Of a DNA stretch of 41,167 nt, positions 1 to 10,216 are shown piece after piece. Each line of letters starts with the position of its first letter. The first letter of the stretch is position 1. The stretch is from Mycoplasmataceae bacterium (GTDB lineage: Bacteria > Bacillota_I > Bacilli_A > Mycoplasmatales > Mycoplasmoidaceae), in assembly GCA_031284985.1 (NCBI GenBank), contig JAITWZ010000053.1, positions 1 to 41,167 on the forward strand, in the 5' to 3' direction. The position numbers and the translations under genes were made by a program. A model generated the notes under the pieces. The model did no database searches, had not been told where the DNA came from, and was given only the letters and a program-made list of their open reading frames with translations.

Positions 1-118
1 AAAAGTCATTCAATTTTGCGGTTTAAAGCTAATGTTATCCTTTATAACTAAGTAATGTGAATCTACTTAAAGAGTAACAAACGCTAAAACACTTAAAGCA
101 TTACAACTATTTAAATGA

Positions 119-141
119 ATGGAAATTGAACCCATTTCCAT
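119..141. terminator. hairpin downstream of the 4-TM protein gene
   Basis: A perfect 8-bp inverted repeat (ATGGAAAT / ATTTCCAT) with a 7-nt loop lies 10 bp past the stop of the minus-strand gene ending at 151. It could end that transcript. No strong T-tract follows on either strand (only TATTTT on +), so termination is an inference from position. The rest of 1-150 shows no gene or other feature I can support. Confidence 0.35.
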
Positions 142-150
142 ATTTTAGAA

Positions 151-795
151 CTATTTCTTTTCTTGGCGCTTTTTTAAGTAATGTATTCCAGCTTTAGAAG
201 GAATGGTCATTTCTTTTTGTTTTTTTAAAATTCACATTTTTATGAACACATATAAAATCGTTATTAATCAAAAAAGTATAAACAAAGAAGAAAAGAATAT
301 ATTCATATTTTTGGTCTGTAAAATATTCTCATCAGCCGGATGTTCAGTTATACATAGTGAAAAAATTAACATCACTACTGCAGATAAAAGATAAATAACT
401 GATTTTATCATCTTTTTCCGAAGTTCTTTGCCAAGACGCTCCGGAAAGCGATAAACTAATGGTGAAGCTGAAAGTTTAGCCTTTGGACCATAATAAAGTA
501 CTCCATCACTGTCACATCTTTGCTGTTCGCAACACGCACGATAATTTTCAATGGAAGGTAAAATATATAGTTCGAACACAAAAATAGGAGCGATTAAAAA
601 AAGAAGATATTGCTCACCAAATATAAAATAAATTATGCAAAGTATAGAGATTAATGGGATTGCAATTAGCATAACAACCAAATAACCCTTTGTAAACCCT
701 GGATTTAAATACCTATCGTTAAAAGTGTCTTCATCTTGCCAGATTTCAACTGTTTCATATTCTTTTTTCTCTATACTCTCTAATTGTTTTTTCAT
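151..795 (-). CDS. hypothetical 4-TM membrane protein
   Basis: This 214-aa protein has no family I recognise. It runs through an in-frame TGA (Trp) at 268-270 and stops at TAG 151-153. The N-terminus is charged (Lys/Glu-rich, about residues 1-30). Hydrophobic stretches follow at roughly 37-59, 62-82, 130-150 and 168-187, separated by a cytoplasm-like loop containing a CCEQQRC cluster. The C-terminus is basic (KKRQEKK). It lies about 105 bp downstream of rnr on the same strand and may be transcribed with it. I see no clear promoter or ribosome-binding site before the ATG at 795. Confidence 0.7.
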
Positions 796-901
796 TCTAC
801 GTCAGTGTTTTTAATTGTTTAACATGTTGTTAGCTGATATGACGTCAATATCGTTTTTTGCATAATTTTTTGTCCCATGTATTATGTGATAACAGTACTT
901 A

Positions 902-3118
902 TTATTTACTAAGAAATTCTAAAATTTTAAATTCAATTTTTCTAGTATTTTTATCAACATTAGACACTTCAATTTTAACCTTTGAACCTAAATGAATGCG
1001 TTGACCAGTTTTGCCAACAGCTTCATTGGTTGTAGCACTAAACTGAAAAGTATCACTTGTAATAGAACGCATTGCACAAAAACCTTCTACTAAATTTTCT
1101 AATTGGATAAAGATACCAAAATTTGAAAGCGAAGTAACAAAACCATTAAATTTCTCACCCAAGTGTTTCTCCATATATTCAGCGAATTTCATCTTATTAA
1201 CTTCTCGTTCACATTTAACTGCTGTTAATTCATTTTTAGAAGATAGTTCAGCATCACTTTGTAATTGGCCAGCAAATTGTTTTTTGACAGCATCAGGAGT
1301 ATCTTTTAAAAAGTCGTGTTGTCAAAATATTCGATGTACCATTAAATCTGGATAACGACGGATTGGACTAGTGAAGTGTGTATAATTTTTAGAACCTAAA
1401 CCAAAGTGTCCAATATTTTTTGTGTCATATTTAGCTTTTGCCATACTACGTAACAACAACATACGTGCTAATTCAATGTTAGGGTTATCTTTATTTTCTT
1501 CTAATCATCTAGAAATATCAGTACCGTGTATATCGTCCATCTTAGAACTGATTTTAAAATTCATTTTTTTCGCTTCTAAAGCAAACGTTTTCATACGATC
1601 TTCGCTTGGCTTGTCATGGATTCGGTACACAAAAGGCAGGTTCTTCTTGTCAGCATAAATAGTCACTGCTTCATTAGCAGCCACCATGAAATCTTCAATC
1701 ATTTTTTGTGCACGTCCATGTGTTCGCACTTTTATTTCAGTGGGAATACACTTATCATCAACAATAATTTGTGCTTCAGGGATTTCGAAATCAACATAAC
1801 CACGCTTTTGTTTCATTTTAGTAAGTATGTCACTTAATTCTAAACCAACATCTACAGACTGTTTAACTGCTTGTTCTTCCTTTGAAAAGTCAGTTTTTTT
1901 TGCAAAGTATTCATTAACTTCTTCATAAGCAAAACGGCGATGAGATTTAATGATACAAGGATAAACCTTAATATCTTTGAATTCGCCTTTTTGGTCAATA
2001 ATCATATCACAAGCTAAAGCAAAACGTTCTACATTTGGATTGATTGAACATAAATCATCGGATAGATTATGAGGTAACATTGGAATTACACGGTCAACTA
2101 GGTATATTGAACAACCTCTTTTTAAAGCTTCTTCATCTAAAATTGAATTGTATTTAACATAATGACTAACATCTGCAATTTGCACGGCTAATAAAAATGT
2201 ACCATCTGGATTTTTTTCACAATAAAATGCGTCGTCAAAATCTTTAGAAGTAGCAGGGTCAATTGTAATAATTGGTTTATCACATAAATTTTTACGAACT
2301 TTTTTAGCTTGTTCATCAAAGTCTAATGTTAGTTTTTTTGCATAATCAATTACCGGGTCTGGAAAATCTGGTTCAACTCCATTGTCATACACGATTGACA
2401 ATATGTCAGATCCTACATCAGACTTATGTCCAATAACACGGCTAACAGTTGCGTGTGCTGTTTCGCTCTCATATTGATTAATTTTAAATAAAATTTTAGA
2501 ACCATTTACCAAACCATTGATATCATCCAAAGTTATTTTTAATGTAAATTTTTCATCATCTGGTTTTACTGAATAGCTACCATCTTTCTCAAGAATGAAT
2601 TCACCAACATAAAATCCCTTAGCATGTTCTGTAACACTACTAACAACAGCATCAATCAAATCACCTTTAGTTGCAAAATCAGTGGGATTAAAAACAACTG
2701 TATCGCCGTTTTGCGCATGGTTTAAATTGCTTTTATGAACATAATATTTTGATTCTTTCTCACCAACCAATGTAATAAAACCATTTCCAGCACTGTTAAT
2801 GTTGATGGTACCAGTTAATGTTTTTGTCATGTCAATGTTAGGTTTTGGACGATTTTTAAAATCACGATTCTTGTCATAATTTTTTTTACCACCGTTTTGT
2901 TCTAACACTATACAACCAGATTTTAAAACAAAAAGCTTTTTTTGTGAACTTAATTCACCAACCACACTAGTTACATCTTTGCTATCGATAAAACCTTGAT
3001 CGCGATAATTAGCAATTAATTTCTTTAATAAAACAAATTGTGGTAACGGACGTCCACCTTCATCTTTTACAACTTGTAAGATTGCATCACTTAATTTACT
3101 TCTATCAAAATTTGGCAT
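902..3118 (-). CDS. rnr: ribonuclease R (RNB-family 3'-5' exoribonuclease)
   Basis: This is a 738-aa, full-length RNase R that degrades structured RNA 3' to 5' in the cytoplasm, and in mollicutes it is often the only such processive exonuclease. Order of domains: N-terminal winged-helix region (about 1-70), cold-shock/OB domains (about 90-240), RNB catalytic domain with the Asp cluster [12 protein letters not shown] near residues 286-297, and a C-terminal S1 domain (about 656-738). Two in-frame TGA codons (near 1505 and 1320) encode Trp; with the standard code the gene would look split in two. The ATG at 3118 lies inside the 3' end of secG (17-bp overlap), the classic secG-rnr pairing of Firmicutes, so translation is probably coupled. 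Confidence 0.96.
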
Positions 3119-3446
3119 CTAGTATATGGAAGGCAGAAGGAATTTGGTCGATAATGTCATCACCACCACCTTCTCCACCTGCAGGAGGAGCTGGAGGGGC
3201 AGGTAATGAAACTGATCAACCTAATATACTATTCAAAACAACTAACACTGTTAGTAACAATAAAATAATTAACATAATAATTTGTAAAATCTTCACCAGA
3301 CCACGATCTTTGGTTTTTTTAAATAATTCAAGATCTTGTCCACGTAAGGCTGTTAAACCTGCTGTTGAACCACTCGAAGATAACAATAGCCCTAAAACAA
3401 TAGCTATGCCACTTAATACAATAACTAAAACTATAACTCAGTTCAT
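3102..3446 (-). CDS. secG: preprotein translocase subunit SecG
   Basis: A 114-aa SecG, the small subunit of the SecYEG channel in the cell membrane. Two hydrophobic helices (about residues 2-22 and 54-76) flank the conserved cytoplasmic loop with the family motif ELFKKTKDRG. The Gly/Ala-rich segment SSSGSTAGLT before it is also typical. The C-terminal tail is Pro/Gly-rich and ends in Trp encoded by TGA. The ATG at 3446 is chosen because it gives the first TM directly and sits 7 bp after a TATAAT box. The gene is hidden if TGA is read as stop. It overlaps rnr by 17 bp. Confidence 0.9.
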
Positions 3447-3453
3447 TACTCAT

Positions 3454-3463
3454 ATTATATAAT
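3454..3463. promoter_or_regulatory. palindromic -10 region shared by secG (-) and the YneF-like gene (+)
   Basis: ATTATATAAT is its own reverse complement and provides a TATAAT hexamer on each strand: minus at 3454-3459 and plus at 3458-3463. The minus hexamer ends 7 bp before the secG ATG (a leaderless transcript is predicted). The plus hexamer would start a roughly 20-nt leader before the ATG at 3491. Confidence 0.6.
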
Positions 3464-3490
3464 ATCTATATGCCGATTTGAATTTGAATA

Positions 3491-3685
3491 ATGTTTTTAG
3501 TGTTAGTGCTAGTAATGGGAATAGTGATAGGTTTTATCATTGCTCAAAAAATCATTAAAAAACAAATGGCTGAAAATCCACCAATTAACGCTAACCAAAT
3601 TCGTACTTTATATCGAGAAATGGGGCGTCCAGTTTCTGAAGCACAAGTTCAACAAATAATGCGAAAAATCAAGAGTCAGGCGTAG
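3491..3685 (+). CDS. UPF0154 / YneF family membrane protein
   Basis: A 64-aa protein of the YneF (UPF0154) family, known from Firmicutes and mollicutes; its function is unknown. One N-terminal TM helix (about residues 2-22, ending in IIAQK) is followed by the conserved cytoplasmic part NPPINANQIRTLYREMGR and a short basic tail. Length matches the family. It lies 5 bp upstream of engB in the same direction, so the two are likely cotranscribed. Confidence 0.85.
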   Translation: MFLVLVLVMGIVIGFIIAQKIIKKQMAENPPINANQIRTLYREMGRPVSEAQVQQIMRKIKSQA

Positions 3686-3690
3686 TTATA

Positions 3691-4266
3691 ATGCCTAATT
3701 TCATTAAATCGGCCCTATTACCAAGTGATTGAATCCATGATCAAGTTACCGAATTTTGCTTAATTGGTCGTTCAAATGTTGGCAAATCAACATTAATTAA
3801 TGCATTGGCAAAGACAAAAATTGCTGTTACTTCTAAAACACCTGGGCGAACCCATACAGTCAATTTTTATGATTTTGATCGTTTCCGATTAGTTGATTTA
3901 CCGGGATATGGTTATGCTGATTATTCGAATGAAAAAAAAGACGAAATGCGTTATACGATTGATACTTACTTGTCAAAAAGAATTAATCTTTATGGCGTTT
4001 TTCATGTCATTGATGCTGGTGTAATCACAAAATTAGATCAAGAAATGAGTGTGTATTTCAAATCTAAATTTGTTAACCATTTTATCATTGTTAACAAAAT
4101 TGATAAATTAAATCAAAGTGAAAAAAGTAATTTAGTGAAAAAAGTTAGTTCGTATACAAAAGTCCCAAATGAAAAAATTATTGTCATCAGCGCTAAGAAA
4201 AGCATTGGTATTAACCAAATATGAACTACAATTAATTCTTGTTTAAAAAGTATAAAAATTAATTAA
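3691..4266 (+). CDS. engB: ribosome-biogenesis GTP-binding protein EngB (YsxC/YihA)
   Basis: A 191-aa TRAFAC GTPase needed for large-subunit assembly. G1 is GRSNVGKS (residues 26-33), the switch region contains TPGRT, G3 is DLPGYGYA (from residue 69), G4 is NKID near 135, and G5 is ISAKK near 167. The true start is the ATG at 3691: the TGA codon (Trp14) soon after hides it under the standard code. A second TGA near the C-terminus also encodes Trp. Its end overlaps the convergent ftsZ stop by 4 bp within AATTAATT. Confidence 0.95.
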
Positions 4267-5510
4267 TCTTCATTAAAATCTAAAATAGTTTTCTTAATTC
4301 CTTTTGTATTATGACGTGAAGATTTACGCTTGCTACTACTTTCGTTATCAGTTGTATCTTTATCAGAGTATTCCACATAATTTATTGGTTGAGATCCGAT
4401 TTCAACATTTTTTTCTTCATTTGAAATAAAAAGCGAAATTATATTCATTTCACCATCAATTGTATCTTTTCCTCATAAAATATTTACATGATCTGTTTGG
4501 GAAATTTCTGTCAAGGCATTTTTTACATCATTAATGATTGAAGCTGGAGAATTAGCAGAAAATCTTGCATTAAGTAATATATTAACATGTTTGGTAGAAA
4601 AATTATTCTTTAAACTTGCTGTTTTAATACGAATATCAATAATCTCTGTAACATGGTCAGCACTATAATCTTCGTTTGGAATTTTAATGGTAATGTGATT
4701 TAATAGTTTGTTACTTTTAAGGAAATTTTTCAGATCAGCCAAATCAATGTTAACTTGCGAACCAGTTGCGACAATATCAACGATATCTTTGACAATTTCA
4801 CCAACTTCTTCATTCGATTTAGTGAATTCTTCCTCTAATGTTAAAGTATGTTTTGCACCACCAATCAATTTTTCATTATCAACAACACATATACTATCAG
4901 CATACTTTTTATAGTTTTCATAACTTTTTAGCGCATTTTCATAAGCAGCTTCACCTTCAATGTTAACAGCAGGGAATGTAACAACCGCCACAGTCGTAAT
5001 ACCTTTTTCTTTAGCCATACGCAAAACTTCAGGACCACCACCACTACCAGTACCTTTACCTAAACCTGCAACTACGATGACAATGTCACACTCGTTGACA
5101 ATTGTTTTAATTCTAGCTTCATCGCGCTTTGCAGCTGTGGCACCAATTGATGAATCACCACCAGAACCATTGCCTCTTAATTTCTCACGATCAAGTAGAT
5201 GCCAATTTAACTTGGTAGTTAAGTTTTTTTTGATTGATTTAGCATCAGTATTTAAAGCTCAAATTGTTACATTATCTGGTCATTCATGGTGTTTTAATAA
5301 ATGATGAGTAATATTTGTTCCAGCACCACCTACTCCAATAATTTTTATTTTTCAACTGTCTTCATATAAATCTAAAATACTTAAATCATCACTTTCCTCT
5401 GTTGTTTCCATTGGTGGTTGTTGTTGTTCAGCACTATTGTCATTTGCATTACTAAAAGTATTGATTTGTTTAGTATTCTGACGGTTATCTTGGTTATCGA
5501 AATCTTCCAT
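4263..5510 (-). CDS. ftsZ: cell division protein FtsZ, divergent
   Basis: A 415-aa tubulin homologue forming the cytokinetic ring. The GTPase core starts near residue 52 (IKIIGVGGAGTN), followed by ALNTDAK (T3-like), and a diverged tubulin signature GLGKGTGSGGGP near 147-158 in place of the usual GGGTGTG. The T7 catalytic loop is NIDLADL. A roughly 50-residue acidic, Gln-rich N-terminal extension precedes the core. The C-terminus carries a Ser/Lys-rich linker and the tail KKTILDFNED, in the place of the FtsA/SepF-binding peptide. Its ATG overlaps the stop of the upstream FtsA-like gene (TAATG). TGA encodes Trp at several sites. Confidence 0.93.
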
Positions 5511-6709
5511 TATTGTTTACCTCCCAACACATTTACGATTACAGTACGCTCAGGAGTAGGTGTACTAGATTTAATTTTGTGAGTATTACCAACTACAATT
5601 GACTTCTCACTACTGACTAAATAATTTTCATTTTCAACAAGTGTATACACCTGAGAAATTAAGTGATAATTCTGTGCCCCTAAAAATGGCATTTCACTTC
5701 TTGGCAAAAAATTATATAAATAATATTCTAACATATGGACTTTAAATAACTTATACCCCTTATCATTTATATTTATTATAACATTTTTGTTTATGTTTAT
5801 ATTTTCTTTCAGCTTATTTTTTATTAAACCAATGAAATTACTTAATACGTTGTTCATACAGTTTTTAAAATTATTACCATTAACAACTGTGGCTTCTAGG
5901 TAGGAACCTGTGTAGTGATTAATGATTGTACATTCCTTATATTCCTTGTGGATTAAGCTATAAGTATTGATAACGTGCGACAATTGCTCATCACTTTCTA
6001 ACTTAAGTTTACTCGCTAAAGCTTTAACAATATCATCATACCCTGTTTCTAATTTGAATTTGTTTGTGCCGCAATAGATATATGTATGCTTGCCATTAAT
6101 ATCGTAAAAAGCATCATTATTTTCTGAACTTAAGATATCAAAAATCATATTATTATTTAAGATTGTGATGATGCTTAGACCAAACTTACTTAAGATATTT
6201 GTAATTGCATTATAAATTTTTAAATCAATTCAATATTTATCATATGATACTTTGATGTTTTCATATTTGTTAAGATCTTTTGAAAGATGTGAGTTTTTTT
6301 TATTTTTATAACTTCAGTTAGTAATTCTTGTAGCGATTAATTTTTGTCGATTTTTTTCAGTCTCTTTGAAAACACCATGCTGTACTTGTGCCATGATATC
6401 CTCATAGTCACTACCACTAATATCTTCTAATTGTTCTGATATTTTTGATAAAGTTACTTTTGAAATATTAATAATATATCGGTCAATATCATACTCGATA
6501 TAATCATTAACATGTTTTAATAATGCACGTAAGGAACTGATAATTTCATCGCGTTTAATTTTCTCCACTTTTCTAAAGTCAACTTCATAATCAATTTTAC
6601 ATTCATCATAATAAACACAATTAACCTTATTGTTAAATTTATTTAAAATAGCCACTTTAATGACGTTATTTTCAAAAGAGAGAATTGGATAGATATTTTG
6701 CTTAGTCAT
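5510..6709 (-). CDS. FtsA-like division protein (MG_223-type position)
   Basis: A 399-aa protein lying exactly between rsmH and ftsZ, where M. genitalium has its poorly conserved MG_223 and other bacteria have ftsA. The N-terminus (YPILSFENNVIKVAILN) looks like the first phosphate-binding hairpin of actin-fold proteins, and GYKLFKVHMLEYYLYNF resembles the SHS2-type part of FtsA. These are weak resemblances; the assignment rests mostly on synteny. I see no amphipathic C-terminal membrane anchor: the protein ends NVLGGKQ. An in-frame TGA (Trp) at 6314-6316 joins the two halves. It overlaps rsmH by 8 bp and ftsZ by 1 bp. Confidence 0.65.
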
Positions 6710-7622
6710 TTTTAATCACCCCCCTTAAAATTGCTGATCTGGCACGCTTGTTTTCTTGTACTTCTGTGATTGAAGCTTTGATTGGTTGTTTATTAATTAA
6801 TTTAAATGGAGGGGTATGCATAATTGGTAATTCTTTTGGTGATGAATCAACGCATCACTTACGCATTACATGTTTTACAATTCTATCTTCTAGTGAATGA
6901 AAAGTAATGATAACAAGTGTACCATTTTTATTTAAAATATGTGGAACTTTTTCAAGTAATGTATTTAATTCACCTAATTCATCATTTACACAAATGCGTA
7001 GTGCTTGAAAATATTTACGTGCAGGGTGTTGTGTTTTATTCAATTCCTTGAAAGGTACACATTGTTTAATGATTTCAACAAGTTGCTTGGTTGTAGTAAT
7101 TGGTGCAACGTGACGTGTTTCAACTATCTTTTTTGATACATAGTAGGGCTTAGCAATATCACCATATTTGCTAAATAATTCATTTAGTTGTTCTAAATCA
7201 TAATTGTTAACAATGTATTTTGCGTCAATTTTTTGTTTTTGATTCATACGCATATCTAGAGGGCCATCCAAATGATAACTAAAACCACGTTCTAGATCAT
7301 CAAACATTGGACTACTAACTCCTAAATCTAATAAAATACCATCCACTTTTTTAATTTCTAATTTTTTTAAAATTTTGTCAATATTACTAAATTTATCATT
7401 AACAATAGTAATTTTTTCAAAGTCATTAAACTTTGTTTTGAGAAACTCAATAGCTTGTGGATCAGTATCAACACAAATTAATTTGCCATTTTTAAGTCTA
7501 GCTAAAATAGCTGCACTATGTCCACCTCTACCTGCTGTGCAATCCACATATGTACCATTAGCATTTATTTGAAGACTTTCGATTGCTTCATGCAATAAAA
7601 CAGGAATATGTAAATTATTCAT
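6702..7622 (-). CDS. rsmH: 16S rRNA m4C1402 N4-methyltransferase RsmH (MraW)
   Basis: A 306-aa SAM-dependent methyltransferase that modifies C1402 of 16S rRNA in the ribosomal P site. Motif I is VDCTAGRGGHS (residues 26-36). The family signature LLDLGVSSPMFDD, the ERGFSY segment and the C-terminal ITFHSLEDRIVKHVMRK are all present. The ATG at 7622 is chosen over an in-frame TTG at 7637 because GGAGG (7628-7632) sits 5 nt before the ATG and would lie inside the coding region otherwise. It overlaps mraZ by 8 bp and the FtsA-like gene by 8 bp, so the whole division operon is translationally interlocked. Confidence 0.96.
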
Positions 7623-8067
7623 TAGCACCTCCAACAATATTCTTGCTAACTAAAGTATCAGCTGCGTCATCGTAAGTTTTTTCTGAATTAGCAATATATT
7701 CCTCATATTGAGATTTATTTCATACCTCGATTAAATTACCTACACCACTGACAACAACTTCTTTTTTAATACCAACAAGTTCAATTAACTCAGTTGGTAA
7801 TAATATTCTTTTAGCGCTATCTATGTCAACATTAATACTGCTTCCTAAAAAAACTCGTTGTACTTGTCTAACAGTTTTTGAACTATTAGAAAATTTTAAA
7901 AGATTGTTAGCGTATTCATTAAATTCTTTTTCGCTACGAATTTCTAAGCAGCCTTCAAATCCACGAGAAACATAGACAGTTTTAGAAAGTAACGTAGTAA
8001 AACGCGTTGGCAAACATAGACGATTTTTCTCATCTAAATTATGTGTTGATTTTCCAAGGAATAACAT
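7615..8067 (-). CDS. mraZ: transcriptional regulator MraZ
   Basis: A 150-aa AbrB-fold DNA-binding protein heading the dcw (division) operon; members form rings and bind repeats in their own promoter. Two MraZ half-repeats are visible: residues 1-25 (MLFLGKSTHNLDEKNRLCLP, with the DxxxR motif) and about 75-100 (DIDSAKRILLPTEL). The ATG at 8067 matches the family N-terminus. An in-frame TGA at 7720 is Trp, after which about 35 extra residues extend to 7615. It overlaps rsmH by 8 bp. The operator described at 8071-8097 suggests autoregulation. Confidence 0.95.
7628..7632 (-). promoter_or_regulatory. Shine-Dalgarno GGAGG of rsmH
   Basis: GGAGG lies 5 nt upstream of the ATG at 7622, within the last codons of mraZ. 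It decides the rsmH start and is one of few strong ribosome-binding sites here; it serves an internal operon gene, unlike the leaderless operon heads. Confidence 0.75.
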
Positions 8068-8070
8068 TAT

Positions 8071-8097
8071 CCCACTTCCTCCCACTTCATGACACTT
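8071..8097 (-). promoter_or_regulatory. MraZ operator: three 10-bp-spaced AAGTG repeats
   Basis: On the minus strand, reading toward mraZ, AAGTGTC, AAGTGGG and AAGTGGG are separated by exactly 3 nt, one repeat per helical turn, and the last ends 3 nt before the ATG. MraZ proteins are known to bind such tandem repeats; in mollicutes the consensus contains AAAGTG. The array covers the predicted transcription start and the GGAGG ribosome-binding site, so MraZ could block both initiation and loading. The site is seen directly; function is inferred from the family. Confidence 0.75.
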
Positions 8098-8099
8098 AT

Positions 8100-8105
8100 A
8101 TTATA
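8100..8105 (-). promoter_or_regulatory. -10 box of the mraZ operon
   Basis: TATAAT on the minus strand, immediately upstream of the MraZ repeat array. It predicts a start near 8093 and a leader of about 25 nt that consists almost wholly of the operator. Confidence 0.6.
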
Positions 8106-8165
8106 TATAAAATATCAATATTTTGCAAAATATATTTTAAAATTATTACTTCTCTTACTATAATA

Positions 8166-8171
8166 TATAAT
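8166..8171 (+). promoter_or_regulatory. -10 box of holA
   Basis: TATAAT ends 6 bp before the holA ATG at 8178, placing the expected transcription start at or within a base or two of the start codon (leaderless). A second TATAAT lies about 10 bp upstream. Confidence 0.55.
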
Positions 8172-8177
8172 ACAAAT

Positions 8178-9095
8178 ATGACATTCTATGTTAGTAATGA
8201 TGATATTTTGTTATCATACAATCGCCAAAAAATTATTAGTCAATATCAATCTACCATACAATTTATTGATGCTAAAGATCTGACTGCTAATGAAATATTG
8301 GTAAATATCAACCAACTTTCCATATTTGATAATAAAACGACCGTAATTATCAATAATGGAAATATTTTAAATAAAGTTAATGCTGATACAGTACTAAAAT
8401 TTAACAGTATCGAAAAAAATATTTTTATATTCATTAATCTAGGTGCGAGAGAGAAAATCAATAGCACGCTTTGAAATGGCCATCAAATTAACATTTTAAA
8501 AAAACCAAGTCAGTTAGAAAATAAAAAAATAATTCAAGAATTATTAATAAAGCATGGATTAACCTTTGCAGATAAAGAAGCTTCTGATAGTTTTTTTAAT
8601 GCCATGAATCGCACAAGTTTGATGAATAACCCATTCAATATCGAAAACGAATTAAAAAAGATTGGGACATATTGCGGATGAAAACCAATCACAACTGATG
8701 CCATAGTAATGTTGGATATGGGGAGTGATAATATAGTTTTTGATGTGGTTAACCATCTATTGTTATCACGGGTAACACCTTTGTTGACATTGTTTGAAAA
8801 TTTAATTGTCACAAAGCATAGTCCAAATGATATCATCAATGCAATGGTATCGCAATTATTTAACCTAAAAATAACAAAAACTGCTATTGATAGTGGGTTA
8901 AATCCCTATCGAATTATGGGAGAATTAGGGTTAAATGAAAACTTTTATATTTATAATCGAATGGTTCTAGAAAACATTACATTAAGAAAAATTGACACAT
9001 TATTAGAAAATTTATATACATTAGACTATAATATATTAGTAGGTATAGTCCACAACTCGTATGGGCTTAAAACATTCCTATTAGAAAATGTATAA
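8178..9095 (+). CDS. holA: DNA polymerase III delta subunit (HolA-like)
   Basis: A 305-aa protein with the layout of the clamp-loader delta subunit: a degenerate AAA+ fold without P-loop (about 1-130), the segment NPFNIENELKKIGTYCG where delta proteins carry their N-x-x-x-EL-KL motif, then the helical domain (LFENLIV, AMVSQLFNLK, LNPYRIMGELG) ending in a short FLLENV tail. Delta opens the beta clamp for loading. Two TGA codons (near 8474 and 8678) encode Trp. The start ATG follows a TATAAT by 6 bp. It overlaps the next gene by 8 bp. The sequence is diverged, as usual in mollicutes. Confidence 0.85.
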
Positions 9096-10209
9096 AGTTT
9101 CACACGACGAAATAAAAGTAAAAATTAAAACAGTCCTAACCCATCTCTTTAAAAGTACAAAGATTTGTGGTTCAATGGCAGAAGATCAAGAACTTCACCG
9201 TATTCTACAAGTTGTTTTAGCTATTTACTTAACAATCGAATCAAAAGGTGAAACTACTTTATCAGCTAAAGAATTCATTCACAAGTTTAATGAAACTGCT
9301 AAAACCAATTATGTTATTGCTTCTGATGTGGATGTAAGTGACAGTAATAAAATTATTGATGAATTAAATTGATTAAATACATACTGTAAAAATCGTTATA
9401 GTATTGATTTAATCACTAACAGTCCTTTCGCTAATGCTAATAGTGAAATTTCAACTACTGATGAAAAGAAAGGTGATGATCCAGAAAAATTTGGTGGTAT
9501 CATGAATTTCATTAACGAAAATCAAGATAAACTTAATGACTTATATGTTACTTCTATTGCTGCAAATAAGAATTTTCAAAACGATGTAAAAAGCGGTAAA
9601 ATTTATTTGAACGAAACAAAACCAAAAATTATTCCTATAATCAAGAAAATTTTTACTTTTAGTAGTTTTCTTTTAGGTGTATTATTTATCGGTTACATCA
9701 TTAGTCGTCTTATTGGATACATAAAAATGGGTTATACTAGTGCTGATTGAGTAGGATTTGGCTTATTAGTTTTAATTTATTCTATGTGAGCATACTTATC
9801 TATTTTTAGTGCTAACCGTTTGCTAAAATCTTGAACAAAAGACAATAAAAACAATCTAACTGAATACTATTTATTTGATAATATCTATTCAATCCTTTGA
9901 TTTTATATATTAATGATTGCTACATTTATTTGCACATCTTTCCAACTTGATAATTCTAATGCAGCATCTTTCATCGTAGCAGACTGAATATCTTCTGGTT
10001 CAACAATTACTACTTTTTGTTTTGTATTATGAATTGCCATAGCTTTTGTTATTGTTGTAAATACTGCATTATTGGTTGCTGGTTTAATAAACAATCCACA
10101 CCGTGATAGTGAACGTGTTGGTAAATTAGCAAAGAAATACTATGAAGAAGTTAACAATTTAGGAAAAAGTAGCGAAACTATGGGTGAAACAAACACTAAA
10201 GTAGACTAA
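9088..10209 (+). CDS. hypothetical multi-pass membrane protein
   Basis: A 373-aa protein with no family I recognise. The first 180 or so residues are soluble, helical and charged. Four hydrophobic segments follow, at about 193-211 (FSSFLLGVLFIGYIISRLI), 223-242, 271-288 and 305-333. The soluble tail is short and charged (ending ETNTKVD). Five TGA codons encode Trp, mostly in or near the membrane segments. It begins inside the last codons of holA and lies 7 bp before the ATP-grasp gene, so it belongs to the holA-mnmE operon. No catalytic motif is visible. Confidence 0.8.
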
Positions 10210-10216
10210 TATTCTT

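Noticed and set aside
203-394. 63-codon plus-strand frame at the left end
   Set aside because: It lies antisense to the 214-aa membrane protein and has no motif or start signal.
902-3118. RNase R split into two genes
   Set aside because: Only TGA codons separate the parts; the S1 domain is in the same frame, so this is one intact gene.
3040-3462. 140-codon plus-strand frame with Pro/Gly-rich protein
   Set aside because: It is the shadow of secG, whose minus-strand product has clear family motifs.
7623-7637. TTG at 7637 as rsmH start
   Set aside because: The Shine-Dalgarno GGAGG would then lie inside the gene; the ATG at 7622 is correctly spaced.
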